Below are positions 25,798 to 35,066 of a DNA stretch of 64,000 bases, piece after piece (position 1 is the stretch's first letter; each line of letters begins with the position of its first letter). Source of the stretch: CCMP332 sp040218795 (GTDB lineage Bacteria > Bacteroidota > Bacteroidia > Cytophagales > CCMP332); the NCBI GenBank assembly GCA_040218795.1, contig JAVJQT010000005.1, forward strand, positions 496,001 through 560,000. The letters are read 5' to 3'. The notes beneath the pieces were generated by a model. The model was given only the letters and a program-made list of their open reading frames with translations. It was not told the origin of the DNA and did not search any database. The position numbers were made by a program, and so were the translations under genes.

Positions 25798-27863
25798 TTA
25801 TAATAAGGTAAAAAGGCGTATTCTTCACCGTAATACAACATTTGTTCAACAAAATTGCTAGGATAAGAGATTTTTACATCGATTATTTCTTCGCCTTCTT
25901 TAAGAGCTTCAAGTCTCGGCTGTATAAAACCAGAATAGGGTGCCATATTTAATTTTTCATAGCGACTCAAAACTTCATTGTGCATATTCTCATCTACTTT
26001 CACGCCATAATTTTCTATAAAAGCCATTCCGGCTTTATAATCACCCTGACTTTTAATTCTTTGAATTTCACGAAGCAACTCACCAAATAATTCACGCAGT
26101 TTTTCATAGTCATTTATTACAACAAATGATTTGCCTTCCTTCATTTTGATCTCAACTACTTTTTCCTCTGCCCCTCTTTCGTAAATCCATTTGGATATAG
26201 CCTGCCTGTTTCTCATATGGCTTTGCTGAATTTCCTGACCCGGCTCGATTCTTCTCAGCTGTAGCATCAGGCCATTTCTCAAATAACCATCGTATTGCGC
26301 TTTCCCAACTTCCAGTGAAGGAATTAATTGCAGATCCACAAGTTTTTGATCCATTATAAAATACAAGGCCACTAAATCAGCTCTTGCCTCCTCTAATGGA
26401 GATCTGTAGTTTTTAAGTGTTTCTTTCGGCGTCAAAACACCCTCTTCAATTTGTCCGCTGGCATGACCAATGACTTCATGCAGGGCAGTGTGCATTTTAC
26501 CCGCAATAGAGCCATATTTTTTGCCTCGCTCGAGTTGAGCTTCATCCCAGGCAAATTCCTCCAATGAACTTCCCATTTGTTCATAGGCCTCCTTAATATT
26601 TCCCAAAGACACTGATTTTGAACCGTGCTCTTTTCTAATCCAATTTGAATTTGGCAAGTTGATCCCTATGGGCGTTGATGGCGCAGCACTTCCCGCTTCC
26701 ATTACAACATTAATCACCCTGTATGAAACACCTTTAACCGTATCCTTTTTGTGGGCCTCCATGATACTCGAATTGTCTTCAAAATACTGTGCATTTTTTG
26801 AAAGAGCCGCCATTCTCTTGCTCATTTCAAAATCTTTTATTGCTACAACAGATTCATAAGATCCTTTGTATCCAAGCGGATCATCATATACTTCTATAAA
26901 TCCATGAATGTAATCAACCACAGAATTGGTATCACTTACCCAAACAACATTATAGGCATCCCAAGTTTTTAAATCTCCGGTTTTATAAAATTCTATCAAT
27001 AATTCCAGCCCTTCAGCTTGTGTTTCATTTTCTGCTACATCTTTAGCCTTATCCAGCCAGTATACCATTTTTTCCAGGGCATCAGAATACATGCCTCCAA
27101 TCATCCATTTTTTCTCAAAAACCTCTCCCTCCTCTTTGACAACTTTTGAATTCAACCCATAAGCTATCGGTCTTTTTTCTCCCGGTTTTGAAATTGATGC
27201 ATAATAATCCTCGACTTCCTTTTGTGTCACATTTTCGTAAAAATTAACTGCAGATCCGGATACCATATCTTTTACGGCTTGATTCTTTTTAATCAGATTA
27301 TCCTTATCTTCAAATAGGAGTTTAGACATATTGTCAATATACATTGGACCATTCTCATCGGGCATAGTAGGAAAATCGGGATGTTGGCTATCCACTATGA
27401 GCCTGGCAAATTCTTCAGCTGTAAAACCCGGTTTAATCTTATTAAAAGCATAGTGGTGATGAATTCCGCTACTGAACCATACTCTTTTGGCCCAAATCAT
27501 AAATCTTTGAAACAAATCAGAATTGCGGTCTCCGTTATAATGCTTGGCGATATTTTCAATGGTTTTTCTGAATCTGATATTGTGCTTATAATTTTGATCG
27601 TAGAAAATATCCCTGCCACTCAATGCCGCTTGAGATAAATAATAAACCAGCTTTTTTTGCTTTAAAGTCAATTGATCAAATCCGGGAACTTTATACCTAA
27701 GTATTTGAATATCAGCAAAGCGATCGGCCTTGTACTCAAATGAATCAAGCATTACTTCCGGCTTCTCTGTTACGTTTTCCTGCTTTTGCTCACAGGCAAA
27801 TAATGAAATACATATTAATCCTATTGAAATATATTTGAGCATAGTTCTGATTTTAGAATGCAA
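25794..27863 (-). CDS. M49 (dipeptidyl-peptidase III-like) metallopeptidase lipoprotein
   Basis: 689 residues. The zinc motif HEVIGH (His462, Glu463, His467) and the downstream EEARAD carrying the third ligand define family M49. The N-terminal signal ends in SLFAC, so the enzyme is anchored as a lipoprotein, probably in the periplasm or on the outer membrane; eukaryotic DPP III is cytosolic. The family removes dipeptides from the N-terminus of oligopeptides, which fits peptide scavenging. Its length agrees with bacterial M49 proteins. It is transcribed alone and converges on the small lipoprotein gene. Confidence 0.9.
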   Translation of the reverse strand: MHSKIRTMLKYISIGLICISLFACEQKQENVTEKPEVMLDSFEYKADRFADIQILRYKVPGFDQLTLKQKKLVYYLSQAALSGRDIFYDQNYKHNIRFRKTIENIAKHYNGDRNSDLFQRFMIWAKRVWFSSGIHHHYAFNKIKPGFTAEEFARLIVDSQHPDFPTMPDENGPMYIDNMSKLLFEDKDNLIKKNQAVKDMVSGSAVNFYENVTQKEVEDYYASISKPGEKRPIAYGLNSKVVKEEGEVFEKKWMIGGMYSDALEKMVYWLDKAKDVAENETQAEGLELLIEFYKTGDLKTWDAYNVVWVSDTNSVVDYIHGFIEVYDDPLGYKGSYESVVAIKDFEMSKRMAALSKNAQYFEDNSSIMEAHKKDTVKGVSYRVINVVMEAGSAAPSTPIGINLPNSNWIRKEHGSKSVSLGNIKEAYEQMGSSLEEFAWDEAQLERGKKYGSIAGKMHTALHEVIGHASGQIEEGVLTPKETLKNYRSPLEEARADLVALYFIMDQKLVDLQLIPSLEVGKAQYDGYLRNGLMLQLRRIEPGQEIQQSHMRNRQAISKWIYERGAEEKVVEIKMKEGKSFVVINDYEKLRELFGELLREIQRIKSQGDYKAGMAFIENYGVKVDENMHNEVLSRYEKLNMAPYSGFIQPRLEALKEGEEIIDVKISYPSNFVEQMLYYGEEYAFLPYYN

Positions 27864-27928
27864 ATAATAAGAAAAAACCGAAATTTGGCCTCATTCAATA
27901 TAGATATATTATAGCCGTTTGATATTTA

Positions 27929-28957
27929 ATGTTGTTTAAAAATTTAAGCAGAAGTTTAGCCATCATTCTAGTAATTTCTTTGAATGCCTTTGCACAGGAT
28001 CCGCAACGATCTCAATATTATGCTATTCCGATGGAATTAAACCCTGCTTATGTAGGAACTTCGAAGTTTTTCTCGGCATTTATAAATTACAGGGTACAAT
28101 ACCCATCGCTGGAAAACGAATTTATTTCTTATAATTTTAGCGGTGATTATCATATTAAAAACACCAATAGTGGTATTGGTCTCAGTATTAATGATGATAA
28201 TTTTGGAGATGGAATAGTAAGGTCAAGTTCATTTGCCACCATGTTTTCCACCGGTGTAGAATTAAATCAAAAGTATTCCCTCCGTTTCGGACTCAAAGCC
28301 GGATTAATCGTAAGAAGTATAGGTTTTTCAGACCTGATTTATGCAGATCAGCTCGATGCTTCCGGAAATGTTTCAGGGCCGAGCTCGGAAAATTTCGAAG
28401 ATTTTGGAAGAAAAACAATGGCAAGCGTAGGAAGCGGCGCTGTATTATTTCATGAAAACTATTGGGTAGGTATTGCCGGCGACCATTTAAATAATCCCGA
28501 TCAAAGTTTTATTACCAATGAATCAAAATTACCTGCTAAAATTGTTTTTCATGGAGGTTATAAATTTGCATTCATCAATGCCAACGGAAGAGTAAAAAAA
28601 GGCCTGAAAGAAGTGAGCTTAAGCCCTATGATGCAATACAAATTGCAAGGTCCGAGTCATCAATGGGATATCGGCGCGCATTTGATTGCAGAACCGGTGA
28701 TTTTTGGGGTCTGGTATCGGGGCATACCCCTTCCAAGTTTTGAAAGATCAGATATTCTTAATCAGGATGCAATCATTTTTATAGCGGGTTTGAAAATGGA
28801 TGAATTTCGTTTTTCATATAGTTACGACCTTGGCATAGGGCCTCTTTATAATAGCAATGGAGGCGCTCATGAGATCACCTTATCCTTGCGATTTGGCTTT
28901 TATAAATGGGGAATTATCAAATCCTATCCAAAAATGCTTCCAATGCCAATTCTTTAA
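27929..28957 (+). CDS. PorP/SprF-family type IX secretion membrane protein
   Basis: 342 residues. Signal peptide (cleavage near FAQD), then QDPQRSQYYAIPMELNPAYVGTS, the defining start of PorP/SprF proteins, and a barrel of amphipathic strands to the end. PorP/SprF proteins sit in the outer membrane and work with the type IX secretion system, often serving one large secreted adhesin encoded next to them. No such adhesin is adjacent here, so the partner is elsewhere or this is a general PorP. Its presence supports placement in Bacteroidota. Confidence 0.9.
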   Translation: MLFKNLSRSLAIILVISLNAFAQDPQRSQYYAIPMELNPAYVGTSKFFSAFINYRVQYPSLENEFISYNFSGDYHIKNTNSGIGLSINDDNFGDGIVRSSSFATMFSTGVELNQKYSLRFGLKAGLIVRSIGFSDLIYADQLDASGNVSGPSSENFEDFGRKTMASVGSGAVLFHENYWVGIAGDHLNNPDQSFITNESKLPAKIVFHGGYKFAFINANGRVKKGLKEVSLSPMMQYKLQGPSHQWDIGAHLIAEPVIFGVWYRGIPLPSFERSDILNQDAIIFIAGLKMDEFRFSYSYDLGIGPLYNSNGGAHEITLSLRFGFYKWGIIKSYPKMLPMPIL

Positions 28958-28977
28958 ACGAAGCAGTATTTTTTTTC

Positions 28978-28985
28978 TAATTTTG
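28978..28985 (+). promoter_or_regulatory. candidate -7 box upstream of cca
   Basis: TAATTTTG fits the TAnnTTTG consensus exactly and would start transcription about 25 bases before the cca start codon. The -33 region has only TTTA (28953-28956, 21 bases upstream), so the call is moderate. Confidence 0.45.
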
Positions 28986-29016
28986 CATGCCGAAATAATC
29001 GACCCCTAGCTCGTTC

Positions 29017-30441
29017 ATGAATTTCAGTTCAAAATTAAATCAGGATGCCATTTTTCAAATAATTTCAGATTGTGCTGAGGATTTAAAATTTGAAACATAC
29101 GTTGTTGGAGGTTTTCCGCGTGATCTGATATTGGACCGGAAATGTACAGATCTTGATTTTGTTTGTGTTGGAAGTGGTATTGATCTGGCTAAAGCCGTCA
29201 AAAGCAAATTAAAAGGATCCTCAAAAGTGCAGGTATATAAAAATTTTGGCACCGCTAAAATCAACTGGAAGAATTTTGATCTTGAATTTGTAGGGGCGCG
29301 GAAAGAGTCTTACGATAGAAATTCCCGAAAGCCAGTCGTAGAAGATGGCAGTCTGGAAGATGATCAAAACCGTAGGGATTTTACAATCAATGCCATGGCC
29401 ATTTCGCTAAACGCTTCGGATTATGGTGAATTGATAGATCCTTTTCAAGGTCTCGATGACCTTAAGCGCAAGATTATAAAAACACCCCTTGATCCTGAAA
29501 TCACATTCTCTGATGATCCACTGAGAATGATGCGTGCCGTACGTTTTGCCAGCCAGTTAAATTTTGATATAGCCTCTGATACATTTGAAGGAATAATTAA
29601 AAATAAGAATCGAATTTCAATCGTCTCATTTGAAAGGGTTTCGGTAGAGCTAAATAAAATTATTGAAAGTCCTAAACCTTCTTATGGATTCAAACTCCTG
29701 GATTCCTGTGGATTGCTTGAACTGGTATTTCCGGAAATGATTGCATTGAAAGGAACTGAGACCAAAAAGGGCAAGTCTCACAAGGATAACTTTTATCATA
29801 CACTTCAGGTACTCGATAATGTCGCAAAAAACTCTGATAATTTATGGCTTCGATGGGCAGCTATACTTCATGATATTGCTAAACCGGCTACAAAAAGATT
29901 TGATAAAAATGCGGGATGGACCTTTCATGGACATGAAGATTTAGGTTCCAGGATGGTCCCGGGCATATTTAGAAAATTAAAATTGCCTTTAAATGAAAAA
30001 ATGAAATTCGTCCAAAAGCTGGTTCGATTACATCTAAGGCCTATTCCATTGGTCCGCGATGAAATTTCTGATTCTGCCTTGAGGCGCCTATTATTTGAGG
30101 CCGGTGATGATATTGATGATTTATTGGCACTTTGTCGAGCTGATATAACCTCAAAAAACGAATCGCGTAAGAAAAGATATTTGAATAACCTTAATATTGT
30201 TAGCGAAAAACTAAAAGAGGTAGAAGAGAAAGATAAATTGAGAAATTTTCAACCTCCAATTAGCGGACAGGACATAATGAAAACTTTTAATATTGGACCC
30301 TCTCCTGAAATTGGAAAAATTAAAACTGCGGTACGAGAAGCAATTTTGGACGGAGAAATACAAAATAATAAACAGGAAGCTTTAAAATTGATGTACAAAC
30401 TGGGCAAGGAATTGGGTTTAAAGTCTCAGGTACAGGAATAA
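29017..30441 (+). CDS. cca: CCA-adding enzyme / tRNA nucleotidyltransferase with HD domain
   Basis: 474 residues. The nucleotidyltransferase head shows GGFPRDLILDRKCTDLDFVC (about 28-47), which carries the metal-binding Asp pair, then RRDFTINAMAISL and DDPLRMMRAVRFASQL, classic poly(A) polymerase/CCA motifs. An HD phosphohydrolase domain follows (WAAILHDIAKP, about 285-295; HGHEDLGS, about 306-313). It completes the 3' CCA end of tRNAs; the HD domain usually has phosphatase or phosphodiesterase activity. The HD-type length is normal for Bacteroidota. A TPR gene follows after 32 nt. Confidence 0.92.
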   Translation: MNFSSKLNQDAIFQIISDCAEDLKFETYVVGGFPRDLILDRKCTDLDFVCVGSGIDLAKAVKSKLKGSSKVQVYKNFGTAKINWKNFDLEFVGARKESYDRNSRKPVVEDGSLEDDQNRRDFTINAMAISLNASDYGELIDPFQGLDDLKRKIIKTPLDPEITFSDDPLRMMRAVRFASQLNFDIASDTFEGIIKNKNRISIVSFERVSVELNKIIESPKPSYGFKLLDSCGLLELVFPEMIALKGTETKKGKSHKDNFYHTLQVLDNVAKNSDNLWLRWAAILHDIAKPATKRFDKNAGWTFHGHEDLGSRMVPGIFRKLKLPLNEKMKFVQKLVRLHLRPIPLVRDEISDSALRRLLFEAGDDIDDLLALCRADITSKNESRKKRYLNNLNIVSEKLKEVEEKDKLRNFQPPISGQDIMKTFNIGPSPEIGKIKTAVREAILDGEIQNNKQEALKLMYKLGKELGLKSQVQE

Positions 30442-30473
30442 TTCAATATAATTACATCGAAATAAAATTTGAA

Positions 30474-31211
30474 ATGAAAAAACTAGTATTAAGTCTCTTA
30501 ATTATAGGATTGGTAAATGTTTCATTTGCCCAAAAAAAAGGCAAAAGTGAGCCGGCACCAACAAAGTCGATAGAATCCGGAGTATCAAAAGAATTTGATT
30601 TACAAAAGTCAATAATGCGACGGGCATTAAAATACAACGATGCAGTAGCTGCTAAAAATGCCTTATTTAATATGATCGCCATGCAACCTGAGAGTAAAAA
30701 TCTTGTGGACTCTCTGGCCATATTGTATTATCAAATGGGTTCTTATACTGAATGCATTTTGGTTGCCAGAGAAATTTTGGAAGAAAGCCCTGACAAAACG
30801 GGCATTTTGGAAATTAAAGCGATCTCTGAACAAAACCTTGGATTAGCCAAATTGGCTCTTGAGGATTATGAGGCTTTATATCCGGTAACCAAGAATATTT
30901 ATCATCTGTATCAGATTGCTACCCTACAATATGATTTAAAAAGATTTGGTGAAGCCGATTTAACCATTCAGGCGCTATTGGCGGATGAAAAAGTAGATGA
31001 AACAAAAATTCAGGTTTTTCTCGGTCAGGGTCAATCACAACAGGTGCCAATGAAAGCGGGGATTTACAATATGCAAGGAATGTTATTGCTAAATATCAAT
31101 AAGGAAGCGGAAGCAAAAGCCAAGTTTGAAGAGGCGCTTAAGCTCGATGAAAAATTTGTGCTGCCAAAAAATAACCTCGCAGCAATGAAAAAAGCAAAAG
31201 AGGGCAAATAA
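30474..31211 (+). CDS. secreted TPR-repeat protein
   Basis: 245 residues. A signal peptide (MKKLVLSLLIIGLVNVSFAQ) is followed by a Lys/Pro linker and helical repeats of about 34 residues in two groups (about 50-160 and about 190-240), with TPR-like features such as LYYQMGSYTECILVAREILE and EAEAKAKFEEALKLDEKF. TPRs bind partner proteins, so this is probably a periplasmic scaffold; the partner is unknown. It may be read with cca and ends at a strong intrinsic terminator. Confidence 0.75.
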   Translation: MKKLVLSLLIIGLVNVSFAQKKGKSEPAPTKSIESGVSKEFDLQKSIMRRALKYNDAVAAKNALFNMIAMQPESKNLVDSLAILYYQMGSYTECILVAREILEESPDKTGILEIKAISEQNLGLAKLALEDYEALYPVTKNIYHLYQIATLQYDLKRFGEADLTIQALLADEKVDETKIQVFLGQGQSQQVPMKAGIYNMQGMLLLNINKEAEAKAKFEEALKLDEKFVLPKNNLAAMKKAKEGK

Positions 31212-31241
31212 AAAAGGGTTTTCTAAAGAAAACCCCTTTTT
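31211..31241 (+). terminator. intrinsic terminator after the cca-TPR genes
   Basis: GGGTTTTC (31216-31223) and GAAAACCC (31228-31235) form an 8-bp stem with a 4-base loop, followed by CTTTTT. It begins only a few bases after the stop codon of the TPR gene. The A-run before the stem makes it partly bidirectional, though no minus-strand gene enters from the right. Confidence 0.85.
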
Positions 31242-31383
31242 AGACCACTAAAACTCTTTGTCCATGAAAAACTACTAACCTTATAGGTAAGTATTCTTGA
31301 TACCTTAAAGATACGATCCATCTTTATTAAACTATTACCGCTCATTAAAGGAATACGACCTCTGGTTAAATAAATAAGATTAA

Positions 31384-32295
31384 ATGGCAATTATTTCTGT
31401 GCTAATTCCTGTTTTCAATGAAGACATAAGCGGTCTTGCCGAAGACCTAAGTAAGTCTGTAAAAACAGCGCAGTCTGAAATAGAAGTTATATTCTCTGAT
31501 GACGCCTCTACCAATCAAGAGCTAAGTCAACAAAATTCCGAGTTCATAAGTAAGTTTAAGGGATTTACATACACCATTCAAAAAACTAACTTCGGCTATT
31601 GCGAAAATCGAAATAGTTTGGCTGAACAAGCCCGAGGTGAATATTTACTTTTTCTTGATGCGGACATCAGATTACTAAAGGATGATTTTCTCAGCAAATG
31701 GATAGAACAAATACCGAGTAATATATTTCTATGTGGCGGAAATGTTTATCAGTCGAAAGCTCCGAAGAACCCTAATAAAATTCTTAAGTGGAAACATGGA
31801 AAAAAAAGAGAAGAAGCGGTTTTCACAATTAGAAATCTGAATCCACATATAAAATTTTGGGCCTCAAATTTTATGGTAATGAAAAGCCTTTTTTTACAGG
31901 TTCCATTTGATCGGCAAAGTAAAAATTATGGCTACAATGATACCGTCTATGCTTACTTATTGATGAAACAAAATATCCCGGTGAAACACATAGACAACCC
32001 GGTACTCAATACGGGGCTTATCGAAAATCGTGAATTTTTAAAGAGAACAGAGGAGGCTATAGGCAATTTGATTTTTTTTGAATCCCAGACTTACATTGAA
32101 AAAGATTTTAAGAAATTTATTTCATTGCTTTCTGCTGAAAACAAATTGAAAAAGTTGGGATTAAGGGCTTTAGCTAAGTTTATTTTATCAAAATTCGAAA
32201 AAAAACTGCTCAGAAATTTAATGTCAGAGTGGCCAAATTTGCGTTATCTCGATTTATTTAAATTGCATTTATTGCTTCAATTAAGGGATAAATAG
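31384..32295 (+). CDS. family 2 glycosyltransferase
   Basis: 303 residues. The GT-A fold start (MAIISVLIPVFNEDISGLAE) and the metal-binding region YLLFLDADIRLL (about 84-95) identify a GT2 enzyme that transfers a sugar from a nucleotide sugar. There is no transmembrane helix. The acceptor is unknown; surface polysaccharide is the usual role. The tail overlaps the convergent GT4 gene by 19 nt, so the two are not in one operon, although both are glycosyltransferases. The 172 bases before it show no clear promoter. Confidence 0.87.
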   Translation: MAIISVLIPVFNEDISGLAEDLSKSVKTAQSEIEVIFSDDASTNQELSQQNSEFISKFKGFTYTIQKTNFGYCENRNSLAEQARGEYLLFLDADIRLLKDDFLSKWIEQIPSNIFLCGGNVYQSKAPKNPNKILKWKHGKKREEAVFTIRNLNPHIKFWASNFMVMKSLFLQVPFDRQSKNYGYNDTVYAYLLMKQNIPVKHIDNPVLNTGLIENREFLKRTEEAIGNLIFFESQTYIEKDFKKFISLLSAENKLKKLGLRALAKFILSKFEKKLLRNLMSEWPNLRYLDLFKLHLLLQLRDK

Positions 32296-33359
32296 ATCTC
32301 TGACAATTTCCTTTCTTCATTACTCCAGTTATACACTTTCTTTGCTCTAAGGGTATTTTCTTTCATTGATTTGTACAAGGATTGGTCACTTTCCAATTGC
32401 TCAATGGCTTGATTGATTTCATTAAAAGAATCGATTAAAACAGATACTTTATACCTTTCGTTGACCTTTTTGTATTCGGGAAAATTCATGCCAATTTGTG
32501 GGATTTCAGCATGCATATAGTCGAAAAACTTATTTGCAAGGCTGTAATAATAGCTTTTCCCATTACCTTCAATTAGGTTAATTCCAGCATAAGCACATTC
32601 CGTTAAATCCCGTAATTCTTCGGGTTTCAAATTCCCCAAAAGCTTAATTCTATTACTCAAACCTTTACTTTCAATTTCTTTTTCAAGAATCTCTTTTAAA
32701 GGGCCCTCGCCTGCTATTCTCAATTCCAGATTGTTTTGGCCAAATACATCTAACAATTCTTCAAGACCCCTTCCCTTATTTAATACCCCTTGGTATAAAT
32801 AGAAATGTTCGGGGCTTTTATCCGGTTTATTTATTTGTTTTAATACCGGAGTATTAAGGACAACACGAAAGTTGGCACCAAATTTATTTTTGAAGATAAC
32901 TGCCAGACTTTCGTTAACAGTATATGCATTTTTAATCCTTGGTATAAGAAGGTTTTCAAGCCATTGCCAAATATTTTTTTCAAAAGACCTGCCTACCAGG
33001 CCCGACGTTTCAGAAAAGTATTCATGGGCATCAAAGACAAGTTTTTTACTTCTCAATTTTGCTACTACAAATGAGGGCAGCAAAGTATCAATATCGACCG
33101 CTGAAATGATATCTGTTCTTACAAATAATAGTTTGAAAAACAGTCGGACTGAAATTTCTAAATAGAATAATTTCCCTTTTTGAAATAGAGTGGGAATTCT
33201 AACTTTTTTATAAACACTTTTGTTTAATGGAATTGAGTTTTTCTTTTTAAAACCAATGATTTGGACATCAAAACCGGCCTTTGACAATGAGGTGCAAATT
33301 TTGATCATTCTTTGATCAAAATTGAGGTCATTAGATACCGTGAATACAATTCGTTTCAC
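32277..33359 (-). CDS. family 4 (GT-B) glycosyltransferase
   Basis: 360 residues with a two-domain GT-B layout. The N-terminal domain starts KRIVFTVSNDLNFDQRMIKI; the C-terminal domain has YLYQGVLNKGRGLEELLDVF and IAGEGPLKEILEKEIESKGL, typical of the GT1/GT4 nucleotide-sugar-binding half. The EX7E element is weaker than usual. It probably acts in surface glycan assembly. It is the last gene of the run transaldolase, 67-residue protein, ftsE, GT4, starting 9 nt after ftsE. Confidence 0.85.
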   Translation of the reverse strand: MKRIVFTVSNDLNFDQRMIKICTSLSKAGFDVQIIGFKKKNSIPLNKSVYKKVRIPTLFQKGKLFYLEISVRLFFKLLFVRTDIISAVDIDTLLPSFVVAKLRSKKLVFDAHEYFSETSGLVGRSFEKNIWQWLENLLIPRIKNAYTVNESLAVIFKNKFGANFRVVLNTPVLKQINKPDKSPEHFYLYQGVLNKGRGLEELLDVFGQNNLELRIAGEGPLKEILEKEIESKGLSNRIKLLGNLKPEELRDLTECAYAGINLIEGNGKSYYYSLANKFFDYMHAEIPQIGMNFPEYKKVNERYKVSVLIDSFNEINQAIEQLESDQSLYKSMKENTLRAKKVYNWSNEERKLSEIYLSLN

Positions 33360-33368
33360 CTGTTGAAT

Positions 33369-34079
33369 TTACCAAATATCGGTGAAAGAAAAACTTTCTG
33401 TTTTTGAATCGAAAATTTTGTTCTCGGCACATTTAATGACTCTGGCCGGAATTTTCTCAATAAAGTTGTGATTATGGGTAGCCATTAAGACGGCCGTACC
33501 ACCCTTATTAATTTCCTGAAATAAATTAAGAATTCCTTCGGCCACCTGAGGGTCGAGATTACCCGTAGGCTCATCGGCAATTAAAAGTTGAGGATCGTTG
33601 ATCAGCGATCTTGCAATTGCAACCCTTTGCTGTTCTCCACCTGAAAGTTGATGTGGTAGTTTTGATCCCAAAGAGCCCAGACCTACCCTCATTAATACAT
33701 TGCTAAGTCTTTGCTTGATTTTTGAACTGTCCTTCCAACCTGTGGCTTTCATTACAAAAACGAGGTTTTCTTCAACACTTCTATCCATTAACAACTGAAA
33801 GTCCTGAAATACTATTCCAATTTTCCTTCGAAGCTCTGGTATTTCCTTTCGCGGAATTCCATTAATTCTATGGCCCGCAATGACAATCTCACCCGAATTG
33901 AATGGAAGGTCTGCATAAAGTGTTTTAAGAAGTGAACTTTTGCCACTTCCGGTTCTACCTATGAGATAAACGAATTCCCCTTTGGTGACATTAAAACTAA
34001 TGTCTTTTAAAACTGCATTTTCTTCCTGATAAATAAATGCGTTTCTAACTTCCAGAACAAGATCAGGAGCAAATGACAT
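33369..34079 (-). CDS. ftsE: FtsE-like cell-division ABC ATPase
   Basis: 236 residues, a single ABC nucleotide-binding domain: Walker A GRTGSGKSS (about 41-49), FQDFQLLMDRSVEEN Q-loop region, signature LSGGEQQR, Walker B LLIADEPTGNLD and H-loop ATHNHNF. Length and the QLL-DRSV motif fit FtsE, which with the membrane protein FtsX activates peptidoglycan hydrolysis at the septum. No ftsX is adjacent, which is usual for Bacteroidota where the two are separated. The start overlaps the upstream stop as TAATG. Confidence 0.87.
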   Translation of the reverse strand: MSFAPDLVLEVRNAFIYQEENAVLKDISFNVTKGEFVYLIGRTGSGKSSLLKTLYADLPFNSGEIVIAGHRINGIPRKEIPELRRKIGIVFQDFQLLMDRSVEENLVFVMKATGWKDSSKIKQRLSNVLMRVGLGSLGSKLPHQLSGGEQQRVAIARSLINDPQLLIADEPTGNLDPQVAEGILNLFQEINKGGTAVLMATHNHNFIEKIPARVIKCAENKIFDSKTESFSFTDIW

Positions 34080-34282
34080 TATAATTCCAGTTTTTTTAAT
34101 TTTCCAAAAGGCAGATCTTTAATCAGAGTTTCCAAAGCCTCTTCCTTGCCCTCTAATCCGTATTTCTCCAATTTTTTTAAAGGTCTGTCAGCTCTAAAAT
34201 AGGCCATAAGGATATAATTTTCATCCCTAAGCTGAATATAATCAGGTATTTTGGCTTTGCCTTTTACCTTGATGATATACAT
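34079..34282 (-). CDS. conserved-context small protein of unknown function
   Basis: 67 residues, soluble and charged (MYIIKVKGKAKIPDYIQLRD start). It has no signal peptide or membrane segment. It fills the space between the transaldolase gene (3 nt away) and ftsE (stop and start overlap as TAATG), so it is translated as part of that operon and is a genuine gene rather than a chance frame. I do not recognise it. Confidence 0.65.
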   Translation of the reverse strand: MYIIKVKGKAKIPDYIQLRDENYILMAYFRADRPLKKLEKYGLEGKEEALETLIKDLPFGKLKKLEL

Positions 34283-34285
34283 GAA

Positions 34286-34939
34286 TTAATTAAATTTTTT
34301 GGCGTCCTCCAGAAATTTCTTTAGTCCAATATCTGTCAGGGGATGATTAAATAATCCCTTAATTACCGATAAAGGGCAGGTGGCCACATCCGCTCCAATT
34401 TCAGCACATTGCACCAGATGCATGGTATGTCTGATAGATGCCGCTAATATTTCAGTTTCAATGCCGTAATTATCGAATATCTGTACGATCTGTTCAATCA
34501 GATTGAGACCATCACTCGATATGTCATCCAACCTTCCGATAAAAGGGGAAACGTAACTGGCGCCGGCTTTTGCAGCCATCAAAGCCTGTCCGGCATTAAA
34601 AATTAAGGTGCAATTGGTTCGAATTCCTTTTTCAGAAAAATATTTGATGGCTTTTACCCCATCCGGTATCATTGGAACCTTAACCACAATTTTATCATCG
34701 ATTGCCGCAAGTTCTTCTCCTTCTTTGATAATATTTTTAAAATCCGTAGCAATAACTTCAGCACTTACATTGTCATCTACAATATCGCAAATGGTTTTAT
34801 AATGTTTGAAAACTGCATCTTTTCCGGAAATACCAACTTTTGCCATTAATGATGGATTGGTGGTTACGCCGTCCAGGATACCAAGTTCCTGAGCTTCTCT
34901 GATTTCGTCGAGATCGGCTGTATCGATAAAGAATTGCAT
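34286..34939 (-). CDS. fsa: transaldolase / fructose-6-phosphate aldolase-like protein
   Basis: 217 residues, the short form of the transaldolase family. The start MQFFIDTADLDEIREAQELG and GVTTNPSLMAK are diagnostic; the Schiff-base lysine is in DKIVVKVPMIPDG; the phosphate site region is ASYVSPFIGRLDD. At this length the protein is either a true transaldolase of the pentose phosphate pathway (the TalC type) or a fructose-6-phosphate aldolase; sequence alone does not settle it. First gene of the operon leading to ftsE, 25 bases past the 3' end of the SRP RNA gene on the same strand. Confidence 0.85.
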   Translation of the reverse strand: MQFFIDTADLDEIREAQELGILDGVTTNPSLMAKVGISGKDAVFKHYKTICDIVDDNVSAEVIATDFKNIIKEGEELAAIDDKIVVKVPMIPDGVKAIKYFSEKGIRTNCTLIFNAGQALMAAKAGASYVSPFIGRLDDISSDGLNLIEQIVQIFDNYGIETEILAASIRHTMHLVQCAEIGADVATCPLSVIKGLFNHPLTDIGLKKFLEDAKKFN

Positions 34940-34963
34940 GTGCTTTGATTTTGATTTGTGCGA

Positions 34964-35062
34964 ATATAAAAAAAGCGAGCTGATATCGCACCGCTACAAC
35001 CGCCTACCCTTGCTTCTGTCAAGACCTGGGGGATTCAGCAGGAGCTGGTCGTACCAACCCGC
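34964..35062 (-). ncRNA. ffs: signal recognition particle RNA (small bacterial 4.5S type)
   Basis: Read on the minus strand, the region contains the SRP core: GAATCCCCCAGGTC, an apical loop, then GAAGCAAGGG and GGTAGCGGTGCG-like GTTGTAGCGGTGCG. The CAGGTC and GAAGCA sides of helix 8, which bind Ffh, are intact, but the apical tetraloop reads TGAC closed by T-A, the URRC class, where most bacteria have GGAA. A consensus -7 box sits just upstream (35074-35067). The 3' end folds as GCGA/TCGC followed by seven T, a compact terminator. Its place next to housekeeping genes fits. Ends are approximate. Confidence 0.87.
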
Positions 35063-35066
35063 GTTG

